A stretch of 64,000 nucleotides of DNA from Pseudobacillus wudalianchiensis. Its GTDB lineage: Bacteria > Bacillota > Bacilli > Bacillales > Domibacillaceae. Under the pieces are notes generated by a model. The model had not been told where the DNA came from, did no database searches, and saw only the letters and a program-made list of their open reading frames with translations. The position numbers were made by a program, and so were the translations under genes. Below, piece after piece: positions 1 through 8,512 of the stretch. The DNA is taken from the NCBI RefSeq assembly GCF_001685015.1, contig NZ_MAYT01000003.1, forward strand, positions 1 to 64,000. Direction: 5' to 3'. Numbering within the stretch: the stretch's first letter is position 1; every line of letters starts with the position of its first letter.

Positions 1-4
1 GTAT

Positions 5-27
5 TTTGTTCAGTTTTCAAAGATCAA
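5..27 (-). promoter_or_regulatory. rRNA operon leader motif
   Basis: Read on the minus strand, this stretch carries CTTTGAAAACTGAACAAA. That is the motif typical of the leader before 16S rRNA and of the 16S-23S spacer in Bacillus rRNA operons. Transcription would run leftward out of the window, so the rRNA genes themselves are not visible. Between this motif and position 90 a minus-strand TATAAT (53-58) and TTGACT (80-85) are present, but 21 bp apart, so a second promoter here is only possible. A leader is inferred from the motif plus the upstream promoter at 137-166. Confidence 0.6.
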
Positions 28-136
28 TTTTGTTACTCTCAACAGCAACTCTATTATAATATCACTTCATCATTATAAAAGTCAACTGTTTTTAAAGTTT
101 CTTTTTCAAAGCCGTCTTATCTGACGGTGAATTCAA

Positions 137-166
137 ATTGTAACACCAGAACAATAATAAAGTCAA
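137..166 (-). promoter_or_regulatory. Sigma-A promoter, probable rrn P1
   Basis: On the minus strand, TTGACT (166-161) and TACAAT (142-137) are separated by 18 bp. It sits about 110 bp upstream of the rRNA leader motif and just beyond the csp terminator, so it most likely drives the rRNA operon off the left edge. Confidence 0.5.
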
Positions 167-251
167 TACACTTTCAAATTTTTATTCCATTAATCATTCA
201 CAATAGAAATAACTCTTTATAATAGTTAGCTTTCTTTAAAGAAACAAATAA

Positions 252-281
252 AAAAGGCAGTATGCTCGCACACTGCCTTTT
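252..281 (-). terminator. Rho-independent terminator of the csp gene
   Basis: A perfect 10-bp stem (AAAAGGCAGT with ACTGCCTTTT) has a 10-nt loop and is followed on the minus strand by a T run. It lies 14 bp past the csp stop codon. Confidence 0.85.
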
Positions 282-295
282 GTTGTATGTTTTAA

Positions 296-496
296 TTATT
301 GTTTTTCTACGTTAGCAGCTTGTGGTCCACGTGGTCCTTCAACAACTTCGAAAGAAACACTTTGGCCTTCTTCTAAAGTTTTGTAGCCGTCGCCTTGAAT
401 AGCTGAGAAATGTACGAATACATCGTCTTGTCCTTCAACTTCGATGAATCCGAAACCTTTTTCTGCATTAAACCATTTAACTTTACCTTGTAACAT
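296..496 (-). CDS. cspB: Cold-shock protein, CspB type
   Basis: A 66-aa single cold-shock domain (OB fold) that binds single-stranded RNA and DNA and acts as an RNA chaperone in the cytoplasm. Both RNA-binding motifs are visible: RNP1 as KGFGFIEV (residues 13-20) and RNP2 as VFVHF (26-30). It is nearly identical along its length to B. subtilis CspB, and less close to CspD by recollection. The ATG has an AGGAGG ribosome site about 7 nt upstream. The transcript from the promoter at 617-645 would have a leader of about 110 nt, typical of cold-induced csp genes. A terminator follows at once, so it is monocistronic. Confidence 0.95.
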   Translation of the reverse strand: MLQGKVKWFNAEKGFGFIEVEGQDDVFVHFSAIQGDGYKTLEEGQSVSFEVVEGPRGPQAANVEKQ

Positions 497-616
497 GTAA
501 ATATCCTCCTCGAGCTCACTTGCTCATTCATTTCTTGCTGTTTATTACTATTTCAAGACGAAAACAATTTTATTCAAACTTGCTCTCTTTTGAAACGAAC
601 TTAAACAACTAGTCAT

Positions 617-645
617 ACTATATCATCTCTGCCGGTAAAAATCAA
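617..645 (-). promoter_or_regulatory. Sigma-A promoter of the csp gene
   Basis: Minus-strand TTGATT (645-640) and TATAGT (622-617) have exactly 17 bp between them. The predicted start near 610 gives the csp mRNA a 5' UTR of about 114 nt. Confidence 0.65.
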
Positions 646-708
646 GAAAGTGTTCTATTTTATCTGTTAGGACAATCTAACTAATTTTCAGAATATTTAT
701 TTTTACTG

Positions 709-737
709 TTTACAACAAAAGAGAAAGTGCATATACT
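709..737 (+). promoter_or_regulatory. Sigma-A promoter of the yhfH-like gene
   Basis: TTTACA (709-714) and TATACT (732-737) have a 17-bp spacer, about 50 bp upstream of the small zinc-peptide gene. It diverges from the csp promoter at 617-645. Confidence 0.6.
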
Positions 738-790
738 GTATTATAACAGAAGGATATTAAAAAATCTGTTTTATAAAAGGAGGAATTAAC

Positions 791-925
791 ATGATGATGA
801 GTCCTTTAGAGTTTTTTAGAACTTTGCCGCCAAAAATGTGCCCAGAATGCGGGGAGCATATGCAAGAGCAAGCGGAATCTTATATGATGGAATGCGATCG
901 TTGCCTGTCAAAAAAAGATGAATAG
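791..925 (+). CDS. yhfH: YhfH-family small zinc-finger-like peptide
   Basis: A 44-aa peptide beginning MMMSPLEFFRTLPPKMC. It has two CxxC knuckles (CPEC at residues 17-20, CDRC at 35-38) expected to hold one zinc ion. Size, the FFRTLPPK segment and the paired CxxC motifs match the YhfH family of Bacillus, whose function is unknown. An AAGGAGG ribosome site lies about 7 nt before the ATG, a good promoter lies upstream, and a terminator follows within 20 bp. In B. subtilis yhfH lies in the same chromosomal region as yhfW, the oxidoreductase type found next door here. Confidence 0.85.
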   Translation: MMMSPLEFFRTLPPKMCPECGEHMQEQAESYMMECDRCLSKKDE

Positions 926-943
926 ATTGAAAAAGAAGGCAAG

Positions 944-989
944 AAAAAGCTGACTACAGTACGTCAACTACTTACTGAGTCAGCTTTTT
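944..989. terminator. Bidirectional terminator
   Basis: Arms AAAAAGCTGACT (944-955) and AGTCAGCTTTTT (978-989) give runs of T in both directions. It serves the yhfH-like gene and the convergent Rieske oxidoreductase. Confidence 0.8.
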
Positions 990-1024
990 ATGTTATCAAT
1001 ATTAAACTTATTGTCATGATCCAA

Positions 1025-2554
1025 TTATTCTTGCCATGTTTGATCGCCAAGTTCTCCAAGGTTTTTCAATGGTTTCTTTGCCGGTCCTTCCACTACTTCT
1101 CCTGAAATGGAATAACGCGAGCCATGACATGGACAATCCCAAGTCCGTTCCGCATCGTTCCATTCGCACTCGCAGCCCATATGAGTACAGGTTGTGTCTA
1201 CAAGATGAATGGTCCCGTTTTCTTCTTTATACGCTCCAGTCCGCGTTCCTTCCCAGTTGATGACTACGCCTTGATTCACCGGAAGCTTTTCTCCATCTTT
1301 AAAGAAATAATCCAGCTTGCCTTTCACAAATGTTGCTGCCACATCACTTTGCTGCTTGACGAAATGTTTGACGCCAGGGTCAGCTTTAAAACGGTTAGGT
1401 GAGAACAAATCTTTATAACGGTTTTGTTTATTGACAATTAAATCTGACATAAGAGTTGCTGCCACTACGCTCGTTGTCATTCCCCATTTTTTAAAGCCGG
1501 TCGCTGAATAAATATTTTCATTTTCATCAGCCTTTCCGATGTAAGGAATCTTATCCATGGGAACGAGATCTTGAGTGGACCAAAAAAACAATAACTTTTC
1601 TATACCAAACTCTTTTTCTGCAAACTCTTTTAAGTTTTCATAATGGTTAACGGTTGGCTGTCCCTTCCCTGTCTTATGGCCATCTCCGCTGATCAAAAGC
1701 ACTTCTTCGCCATTGTAGACTGTGCTTCTTACAGAGCGAGTTGGCTGCTCGGCTGTAATATACATACCTCCTGGGAATTCTTTCTTTGGCTTAATAGCAA
1801 TAATATAAGAACGTGTCGGATACAATTTGGCAAAGTAAAAACCGTTATCATAAAAAGGAAAATGAGTAGCAATCACGATACTGCTTCCTACGGCTTTCAC
1901 GCCCGATTTTAATACAACAGCTGGCTTTTCTCCCTTCTCTATATCTTCAGCCGGCGAATGCTCATAGATCGCTCCACCATTCATTACAATGAATTCAACA
2001 AGTGGCTTTAAAAATTTTAATGGATGAAATCGAGCCTGGCCATTCATTTGAAGTGCTTGTTTGAAAGGAGTTTTCCAAGGCATCGAATCAACGAGCGACC
2101 CGTCTATTCCTAGTTTTTGATAGCTCTCTGCTTCTTTCTGAAGACTTTGTTCTTTTGCATCATCATTTGTATAGACATAGGCTGTTTCTTCCTTCCAGTC
2201 ACACTCAATCCCTTCCTGCTCTATTGTTTTTTTGATCCAATGGGCTGCTTCAGCATTTGCCTCGTAGTACAGCCTTGCCCCATCTTCTCCTACTGATTGA
2301 ATTAACTGATCGTAAATTAAATTATGTTGGGCTGTTACTTTTGCCGTAGTGTGGCCAGTCGTTCCGTTTAACAGTTCGTCTGCTTCTAAAATGATAACTT
2401 TCTTTCCTTCTTTTGTGAGCATATACGCCGTAACTACACCTGTAATGCCGCCTCCCACGATAACGACGTCTGCAAATACTTGCTCCTTTAGCGGAGAAAA
2501 AGAGGGCAATTTCGTATCTGCTCTCCATAACGGCTCATGATTCATTTCATTCAA
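1025..2554 (-). CDS. yhfW: FAD-dependent oxidoreductase with C-terminal Rieske [2Fe-2S] domain (YhfW type)
   Basis: 509 aa. The N-terminal part is a DAO-type FAD fold with the dinucleotide motif VIVGGGITG (residues 31-39) and a following acidic LEAD. The C-terminal 60 residues are a Rieske cluster domain: CTH begins at 456 and CPCH lies at 474-477, giving the two Cys and two His ligands. This fusion matches B. subtilis YhfW (glycine/D-amino-acid-oxidase-like, substrate unknown). There is no signal peptide, so it is cytoplasmic. The first ATG was kept because AAGGAGGAA lies 11 nt before it; a second ATG three codons on is also possible. Confidence 0.85.
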   Translation of the reverse strand: MNEMNHEPLWRADTKLPSFSPLKEQVFADVVIVGGGITGVVTAYMLTKEGKKVIILEADELLNGTTGHTTAKVTAQHNLIYDQLIQSVGEDGARLYYEANAEAAHWIKKTIEQEGIECDWKEETAYVYTNDDAKEQSLQKEAESYQKLGIDGSLVDSMPWKTPFKQALQMNGQARFHPLKFLKPLVEFIVMNGGAIYEHSPAEDIEKGEKPAVVLKSGVKAVGSSIVIATHFPFYDNGFYFAKLYPTRSYIIAIKPKKEFPGGMYITAEQPTRSVRSTVYNGEEVLLISGDGHKTGKGQPTVNHYENLKEFAEKEFGIEKLLFFWSTQDLVPMDKIPYIGKADENENIYSATGFKKWGMTTSVVAATLMSDLIVNKQNRYKDLFSPNRFKADPGVKHFVKQQSDVAATFVKGKLDYFFKDGEKLPVNQGVVINWEGTRTGAYKEENGTIHLVDTTCTHMGCECEWNDAERTWDCPCHGSRYSISGEVVEGPAKKPLKNLGELGDQTWQE

Positions 2555-2611
2555 TTCTATTCCTCCTTCAATATGATACTTTTTTATATCTTTCCTTTAT
2601 TGAGGAAATGT

Positions 2612-2734
2612 ATGCCAAAAAAAGAGAAGGTTTTTACTCACCTCCTCATAGATCCTTTTAAATGCGGCTTACTTCCAGTTGATAAATATGTTAAGGTAAA
2701 TATAGACAAAGATAGAGAAGAGGATCGGTTGTGA
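2612..2734 (+). CDS. Possible 40-aa leader ORF coupled to the YitT-like gene
   Basis: A short ORF, MPKKEKVFTHLL to REEDRL, starts at ATG 2612 with GAGG 6 nt upstream. Its stop overlaps the GTG of the next gene as GTGA, the classic arrangement for translational coupling. The product is hydrophilic and resembles nothing I recognise. It may be a real small protein or a translated leader; no conservation data support it. Confidence 0.3.
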   Translation: MPKKEKVFTHLLIDPFKCGLLPVDKYVKVNIDKDREEDRL

Positions 2735-3348
2735 GCATAGCATTACGAATCGCTGCTCTAGCGTTTGGAGCTTTTGTGCAAGGGGTCGCCATGACGTTTT
2801 TTTTATTCCCGCATCAAATTTCCTCTGGCGGAGCAGCAGGAATTAGCATTATTTTAAATTTTTTATTTCAAACGCCTTACTCAGCGACATTATGGATGTT
2901 AAATGCTATTATGATTGTAATAGCTTTTAGGCAGTTAGGAAAAAGCAATGCCGCCGGGACAATGTTTTGTGTAACCGTGACGGCTGTTACGATTCATGTT
3001 TTTTCCCCATTTATAACGGAGCCCCTTAGCTATCCAGCTGTTGACTTAGCCATAGGAGCCATTATATTCGGAATCGGCCTCGGCATTCTATTTCGGCTTG
3101 GCGCTTCATCTGGTGGAATGGATATTCTTGCTTTAATTATTTCTAAGTGGAGAGGATGCAAACCGGGAAGAACGCTTTTCTATATTAATTCGACAATTCT
3201 TCTTCTAGCCGGCTTCATCGTAGATGTGAAAACCATTTTTTACGCATTAGCCTGTCAATGGATAAGCGGAAAAATTATTGACCTTCTTCACTCCATCTCA
3301 ATAGAAAAATACCCGATTTTGCGTATCCTTACTTTTCCTAGTAAATAA
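2731..3348 (+). CDS. YitT-family membrane protein, short form
   Basis: 205 aa, strongly hydrophobic, with about five transmembrane segments. The N-terminal stretch FLFPHQISSGGAAG followed by a second glycine-rich repeat (FRLGASSGGMDI, around residues 125-136) is characteristic of the DUF161/YitT family. Typical YitT proteins are about 280 aa and end in a soluble DUF2179 domain; that domain is absent here, and the reading frame ends cleanly at a terminator. The start is GTG with AGAAGAGG upstream, overlapping the small ORF before it. Function is unknown. Confidence 0.7.
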   Translation: MSIALRIAALAFGAFVQGVAMTFFLFPHQISSGGAAGISIILNFLFQTPYSATLWMLNAIMIVIAFRQLGKSNAAGTMFCVTVTAVTIHVFSPFITEPLSYPAVDLAIGAIIFGIGLGILFRLGASSGGMDILALIISKWRGCKPGRTLFYINSTILLLAGFIVDVKTIFYALACQWISGKIIDLLHSISIEKYPILRILTFPSK

Positions 3349-3388
3349 AAAGGCGGTTTTACAGTTGAAGCTGTAAAACCGCCTTTTT
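3347..3388. terminator. Bidirectional terminator
   Basis: An 18-bp perfect stem (AAAAAGGCGGTTTTACAG, 6-nt loop) lies between the YitT-like gene and convergent znuA, with T runs on both strands. Confidence 0.85.
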
Positions 3389-3392
3389 ATTT

Positions 3393-4361
3393 TCATTTTT
3401 TAACTGCTTTCTTCAACGTTTGAATGTTTCGCTCCATGAGGGTAAAATAATTTTCTCCTTTTGCCTCATCTTTCTCAGTAAGTACCGACAGATTATGGAT
3501 ATGAAGAGTTTTCGCTTTTAACTCTTTCTGTACTACCTTCGCCACTTTTGGCGTAACATTTTGTTCGAAAATAACATATTCAATTTGATGTTTCTTTGCT
3601 ATGTCAATCATATTTTTTAATTGCTTCTGTGAAGGTTCGTTTGTAGGTGACAAGCCAGCAACACTAATTTGCTTAAGTCCGTATTCTTTTTCCCAATAGC
3701 CAAAAGCAGCATGTGATACAAGGAACTCTTTATCAGCTGCTTGGTTAGCCATTTTACGGAAGTCCCCGTCTAATTTCATTAATTTTCCCTTCAACTCTTC
3801 ATAATTTCTTTCAAATTCTTCCTGATGATCGGGGTCAAGCTTTGATAATTCCTCCTTGACCACTTTTGCCATATCCATAGCTAGCACAGGATCAATCCAT
3901 ATATGTGGATCTGTCCCCCCATGCGAGTGCCCTTCATGCTCTTCATCGTGAGAGTCATGTCCAGCCTCTTCTCCCGTTTCTTTATATCGATGCAAGTCAA
4001 CATGTTTTCCTACTTCGATAACCTGTGTATGTTCATCCTTCAAGGATTTTTTTATCTTTTCACCGAACGGTTCAAGCCCTAATCCATTGTACATAAATAA
4101 ATCACCGTCAGCGATATCAACAATTGTCTTAGCTGTCGGTTCATATGTATGTTCATCCACTCCGGCAGGCAGAACACTTTTCACATCTACATATTCTTTA
4201 CCGATTTCTTCTGTAAAAAAGGTTAACGGATAGATCGTTGTATATACTTTTAATCCATCTTTTTCTGTTTGATGATCTTGTTTATTTGCTTTTTCCTGTC
4301 CACAAGCGGAAAGAAGAAAAATAGCTGTCAAGGCAAATAAAACATTTAAAAAGCGGGGCAA
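3393..4361 (-). CDS. znuA: Zinc ABC transporter substrate-binding lipoprotein
   Basis: 322 aa. A lipoprotein signal peptide ends in the lipobox LLSAC (Cys20). It is a cluster A-I (ZnuA/AdcA) solute-binding fold, with a His/Asp/Glu-rich loop near residues 130-150 (HDSHDEEHEGHSHGG) typical of zinc rather than manganese receptors. Metal-ligand histidines are visible in DEHTYEP, DPHIW and SHAAFGYWE. It would deliver Zn2+ to a ZnuBC permease, but no permease or ATPase gene is adjacent, unlike the znuACB operon of B. subtilis. Two Zur-type boxes lie just upstream, pointing to repression in zinc-replete cells. Confidence 0.88.
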   Translation of the reverse strand: MPRFLNVLFALTAIFLLSACGQEKANKQDHQTEKDGLKVYTTIYPLTFFTEEIGKEYVDVKSVLPAGVDEHTYEPTAKTIVDIADGDLFMYNGLGLEPFGEKIKKSLKDEHTQVIEVGKHVDLHRYKETGEEAGHDSHDEEHEGHSHGGTDPHIWIDPVLAMDMAKVVKEELSKLDPDHQEEFERNYEELKGKLMKLDGDFRKMANQAADKEFLVSHAAFGYWEKEYGLKQISVAGLSPTNEPSQKQLKNMIDIAKKHQIEYVIFEQNVTPKVAKVVQKELKAKTLHIHNLSVLTEKDEAKGENYFTLMERNIQTLKKAVKK

Positions 4362-4406
4362 AATAATTCCTCCTCAAAAACGCAAAATATATATCCAAAA
4401 GCATTA

Positions 4407-4449
4407 TATCGTAATCATTTCGCTTTGTAAATAGTAATCATTTCGATTT
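4407..4449 (-). promoter_or_regulatory. Two tandem Zur-type boxes
   Basis: Position 4407 begins ATATCGTAATCATTTCGC and 4431 begins ATAGTAATCATTTCGATT. Both share the core GTAATCATTTCG and resemble the Bacillus Zur operator (TCGTAAT-N-ATTACGA). They lie 46-88 bp before the znuA start codon. Identification rests on the core match and on the gene they precede. Confidence 0.65.
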
Positions 4450-4462
4450 GTTTCGATCGAAA

Positions 4463-4491
4463 AGAGCCAAATGCTCTTCGCACTTGGCTCT
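4463..4491 (-). terminator. Terminator of the map gene
   Basis: AGAGCCAAATGC pairs with GCACTTGGCTCT across a 5-nt loop (one A-C mismatch). On the minus strand it is followed by TTTT, 6 bp past the map stop codon. Confidence 0.7.
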
Positions 4492-4496
4492 CTACA

Positions 4497-5258
<762 letters not shown>

Positions 5259-5312
5259 TTAAAATTTTTCCCGTAACTACTATACAGAAAATGCGTCTAC
5301 TTGAAAAGACGT

Positions 5313-6521
5313 TCAACTTTCGTCGTTTAAAAACCTCCATGCAGCAGAAGCAAGAATTTTCCCAGCATGAAGCATCGCTCGCTCATCAATATCAAACATC
5401 GGGTGATGGTGAGGATACACCGCATTCTTCTCGGGATTGCCAGCACCTGTTAGAAAGAACGTGCCAGGAACGTGCTGTAAATAATAAGAAAAGTCTTCTC
5501 CCACCATTAACGGCTCTGTTAGATAGCATTGATCAGTACCGAGAATGTCTTCGGCACACGAACGAACAAAGGCCGTTTCAGCAGCATGATTTACAACAGG
5601 CGGGTACCCCTTTATATATTGATATTGATAAGAAGCCCCTGCTGCTTCACATAACGAGTGCAAAATGGACTCCATTTTCCGCTCGATCATTTCCTGAACC
5701 TCCGTGCGTAAAGTCCTAACGGTCCCCTTAATCTCCACTTTCTCTGGAATAATGTTAAAAGCATCTCCGCCATGAAAGGCACCAACAGAAATAACAGCTG
5801 AATCTAACGGACTGACATTGCGGCTAATAATCTGTTGAATAAGCTGCACCCAGTTCATGCCGAGGACAATGGGGTCAACTGTTTCATGCGGCAACCCGCC
5901 ATGCCCGCCTCGGCCAATGATCTCCACTTCGAAGTGATCAGCAGCTGCCATAATCGCGCGTGGCTGGAAAGCAGCCCGGCCGACTGGAATAGTAGACCAT
6001 AAATGCGTCCCAAACATCACATCTACCCCATCTAAACAGCCATCTTTAATCATTTCTTTTGCTCCACCTGGCACAAGCTCTTCTGCAAATTGATGGATGA
6101 GCACGATATTTCCTCGCAGTAAATCCCGCTTTTCCTGCAATACTTTAGCGACCGACAGCAAAGTGGCCGTATGAGCGTCATGTCCACATGCATGCATTTT
6201 TCCGGGAACCGTTGAACGATATGGAACTTCTTTTAAATCCTGAATGGGCAGCGCATCGAAATCCGCGCGTAAGGCAACTGTTTTTCCCGGCTGACCACCG
6301 CGAATGGTGCCTACTATTCCACGGCCGCCAACCCCCTCTCTTACTTCTATTCCCCATTCTGTTAAGTGGCGGGCAATAAGCTGCGGCGTCTTCTCTTCTT
6401 CAAACGATAACTCTGGATGTTGATGCAAGTATCTTCTTATGCTGACTGTCTCTTCAAAATTTTCTTCTAACTGCTTGTAAATTTCCTCTAACACAGTCTC
6501 CCCCCTATTTCTGCTCTCCAT
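5313..6521 (-). CDS. M20D-family amidohydrolase (N-acyl amino acid hydrolase type)
   Basis: 402 aa. A zinc-dependent M20 peptidase/aminoacylase fold: RADFDALP, HACGHDAHTATLL (metal His and Asp), FAEELVPGGA (catalytic/metal Glu pair region) and GRGGHGG in the lid domain are all present. It resembles hippurate hydrolase and YxeP-type enzymes that hydrolyse N-acylated amino acids; the substrate is not predictable. The ATG overlaps the end of the receiver gene by 17 bp, suggesting coupling. A GTG at 6494 preceded by GGGGGGAG is an alternative start. It is last in a four-gene run with the signalling cassette. Confidence 0.82.
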   Translation of the reverse strand: MESRNRGETVLEEIYKQLEENFEETVSIRRYLHQHPELSFEEEKTPQLIARHLTEWGIEVREGVGGRGIVGTIRGGQPGKTVALRADFDALPIQDLKEVPYRSTVPGKMHACGHDAHTATLLSVAKVLQEKRDLLRGNIVLIHQFAEELVPGGAKEMIKDGCLDGVDVMFGTHLWSTIPVGRAAFQPRAIMAAADHFEVEIIGRGGHGGLPHETVDPIVLGMNWVQLIQQIISRNVSPLDSAVISVGAFHGGDAFNIIPEKVEIKGTVRTLRTEVQEMIERKMESILHSLCEAAGASYQYQYIKGYPPVVNHAAETAFVRSCAEDILGTDQCYLTEPLMVGEDFSYYLQHVPGTFFLTGAGNPEKNAVYPHHHPMFDIDERAMLHAGKILASAAWRFLNDES

Positions 6522-6864
6522 CTAATTCTTCAATCAGTTCAATTAGCTTAAATGGACTAAATGGTTTTGGAAAAACAAAATCCGCTCCCGCTTCCTTTGC
6601 TTCTTCTACATCTTTTTCCTGTGTTTTGGCTGTGAGCATGACAATTTTAACCTTGCTCGTCTCTCTTACTTGGCGAATCACTTCTATTCCTGTCATTCTT
6701 GGCATCATATAATCCACGAGCAAGAGGTCAAACTTCCCTTCCTGAAACTGCTCAATAGCATCTTTCCCATCTACAGCTTCTGTAAGAACATGCCCCTCTT
6801 CTTCTAGTGTATCAACAATTAACATTCGCAGTACTTCTTCATCATCGGCGATCAGTATATTCAT
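6505..6864 (-). CDS. Stand-alone receiver (CheY-like) response regulator
   Basis: 119 aa, one REC domain and no output domain. The acidic pocket is D7-D8, the phosphoacceptor is D51 in LLVDYMMPRMTG, the switch Thr is in MLTAK and the conserved Lys is K100 in FPKPFS. All catalytic positions are intact. It follows the histidine kinase by 20 bp and overlaps the amidohydrolase gene. As it cannot bind DNA itself, it probably acts by protein contact or as a phosphate shuttle between the kinase and the Hpt domain of the GGDEF protein encoded upstream. Confidence 0.9.
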   Translation of the reverse strand: MNILIADDEEVLRMLIVDTLEEEGHVLTEAVDGKDAIEQFQEGKFDLLLVDYMMPRMTGIEVIRQVRETSKVKIVMLTAKTQEKDVEEAKEAGADFVFPKPFSPFKLIELIEELDGEQK

Positions 6865-6884
6865 CTAATTTCTCCCCGTCCATT

Positions 6885-8483
6885 TCAATTCGCTTCTGTC
6901 TTGTGATCTGCCTGTTGCCCCTCCGCAGGAAGTGGAAGGACAATAGAAAAAACGCTCCCTTTTCCGTACTCTGAAGAAATCATAATTTCTCCTCCGTGAG
7001 CCTCTATAATTTCTTTACAAATAGCAAGCCCCAGACCCGTGCCGCCAATCTTGCGACGGTCAGAGTTATCGATACGATGGAACTTCTTGAACAAATGTGG
7101 TATTTCAGCAGCCGGTATGCCAAGCCCCTCATCTTTGACGTTTATTATCATGTTATGGGCGTCATTCTCCAAGTGAACGGCGATCATACCACCCTTAGGA
7201 GAAAACTTAACGGCATTGCTGATTAAATTTGTAAATACCTGAATAAGTCTTTCCTCATCACCATTCAGCCACTTTTGCGAGCGCTCATCGACTAGCTGAA
7301 AGTGATGGTGATGAGCCGTATGGCTAACGGCTTCTATCACCCGCTCGATTAAAAGCTTGGGATCTACCCGCTCAAACGAGCAGATGAAAGCACCTGATTC
7401 CATTCGCTGTAAATCTAAAAAATCATTCACTAAATTCGTAAGGCGGAGCGCTTCCTGGTGAATAGTAGTTAAGTATTTTTTTTGTTTTTCTTCCCCTAAT
7501 GAACGCTTCATCATTAACTCGGTAAAACCGAGAATACTAGCAAGAGGAGTACGCAGCTCATGACTGACCGTGCTCACAAGCTCAGATTTCAGCCGGTCCA
7601 ATTCTAATAGCCGGTTTTTCATCTTTTCTGTTTCTGCCAGCATTCTTTCCAGCTCCTCCTGCTGCATAACGAGCTCCTCATTATGGGCTGTTAGGTCATG
7701 CTCTCTCTCCTGTATAGTCCTAGCCATGTGGACAAAGGCGGTGGACAGCACACCAAGCTCATCTCTCCTCTTTAACTGCCGAATCTGTACTTCATGACCG
7801 GCAGCCAGCTTCTCAGCGGCAGTTGTTAATTCTTGAAGCGGGTGTCCTATTCTTCTGAAGAGCACCCAAACTGCTCCGCTCGTTACGACTAATACAAAAA
7901 CAACGTAAATGGCTGTAAAAATATTAAGTTTCTTTGTTTGTTCTAAAAACTGCTGGTACTGTAAATCGATTGATTCATTTAAACCTGCTCTCTCCGCTTC
8001 AATTTCTTTAATAAGGAAGTTAACGCTATCCGTTACCCCTGAAGCCCACAATTGATGGATACTCTCATGATCGCCGTCTTTTACAAAGACGGTAGCCTTA
8101 GGAACAACATGATTCATATATAGGCGGCGAAAATCTGCCAACTCAGTAAATAATTTTTTCTCTCTAGAAGAAGAAGCAAGCGGTTCAAACTCACGAATAG
8201 CTCGTTGCAGATCCCTTGAACTGTCATAAGCTTGCTGCAGCTCTTTCTCATTTTCAAAAGCAATATAGCCTCTCATAGAGAATACAGTGTTTTTAAAGCT
8301 GCTCTCAACAAAACGGACTGTTTGCACTTTCTCATTCATTGCTTTTCTTTTTTCTTTGTAACCTTCCGTTAACTGCTCCCCAATCAAATAAGCAGCAGCC
8401 GCTCCCATCATTAAAAGAAAAAGCATAGCAAGCATAATGAATAAAAATTGCTTTCGAATACTTTTACGAAATCCTGTAATCAT
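6885..8483 (-). CDS. Membrane sensor histidine kinase with HAMP domain
   Basis: 532 aa. Order: TM1 (about residues 12-34), an extracellular four-helix sensor of CHASE3 type (about 35-185), TM2 (about 187-209), HAMP (about 210-262), coiled coil, HisKA with phospho-accepting His308 in STVSHELRTPL, then HATPase with N-box NLISNAVKF, DEGLGIP and GGTGLGL. It autophosphorylates and should pass phosphate to the adjacent receiver proteins. It lies between the Hpt-REC-GGDEF-REC gene (29 bp upstream) and the lone receiver (20 bp downstream). The signal is unknown. Confidence 0.9.
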   Translation of the reverse strand: MITGFRKSIRKQFLFIMLAMLFLLMMGAAAAYLIGEQLTEGYKEKRKAMNEKVQTVRFVESSFKNTVFSMRGYIAFENEKELQQAYDSSRDLQRAIREFEPLASSSREKKLFTELADFRRLYMNHVVPKATVFVKDGDHESIHQLWASGVTDSVNFLIKEIEAERAGLNESIDLQYQQFLEQTKKLNIFTAIYVVFVLVVTSGAVWVLFRRIGHPLQELTTAAEKLAAGHEVQIRQLKRRDELGVLSTAFVHMARTIQEREHDLTAHNEELVMQQEELERMLAETEKMKNRLLELDRLKSELVSTVSHELRTPLASILGFTELMMKRSLGEEKQKKYLTTIHQEALRLTNLVNDFLDLQRMESGAFICSFERVDPKLLIERVIEAVSHTAHHHHFQLVDERSQKWLNGDEERLIQVFTNLISNAVKFSPKGGMIAVHLENDAHNMIINVKDEGLGIPAAEIPHLFKKFHRIDNSDRRKIGGTGLGLAICKEIIEAHGGEIMISSEYGKGSVFSIVLPLPAEGQQADHKTEAN

Positions 8484-8512
8484 ACGCTCCCCCGTTCACC
8501 AGTCAAAATAGA

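Noticed and set aside
5291-5719. 142-codon plus-strand ORF opposite the end of the first M20 gene.
   Set aside because: No ribosome site, Gln/His-rich low-complexity sequence, and wholly antisense to a motif-bearing gene.
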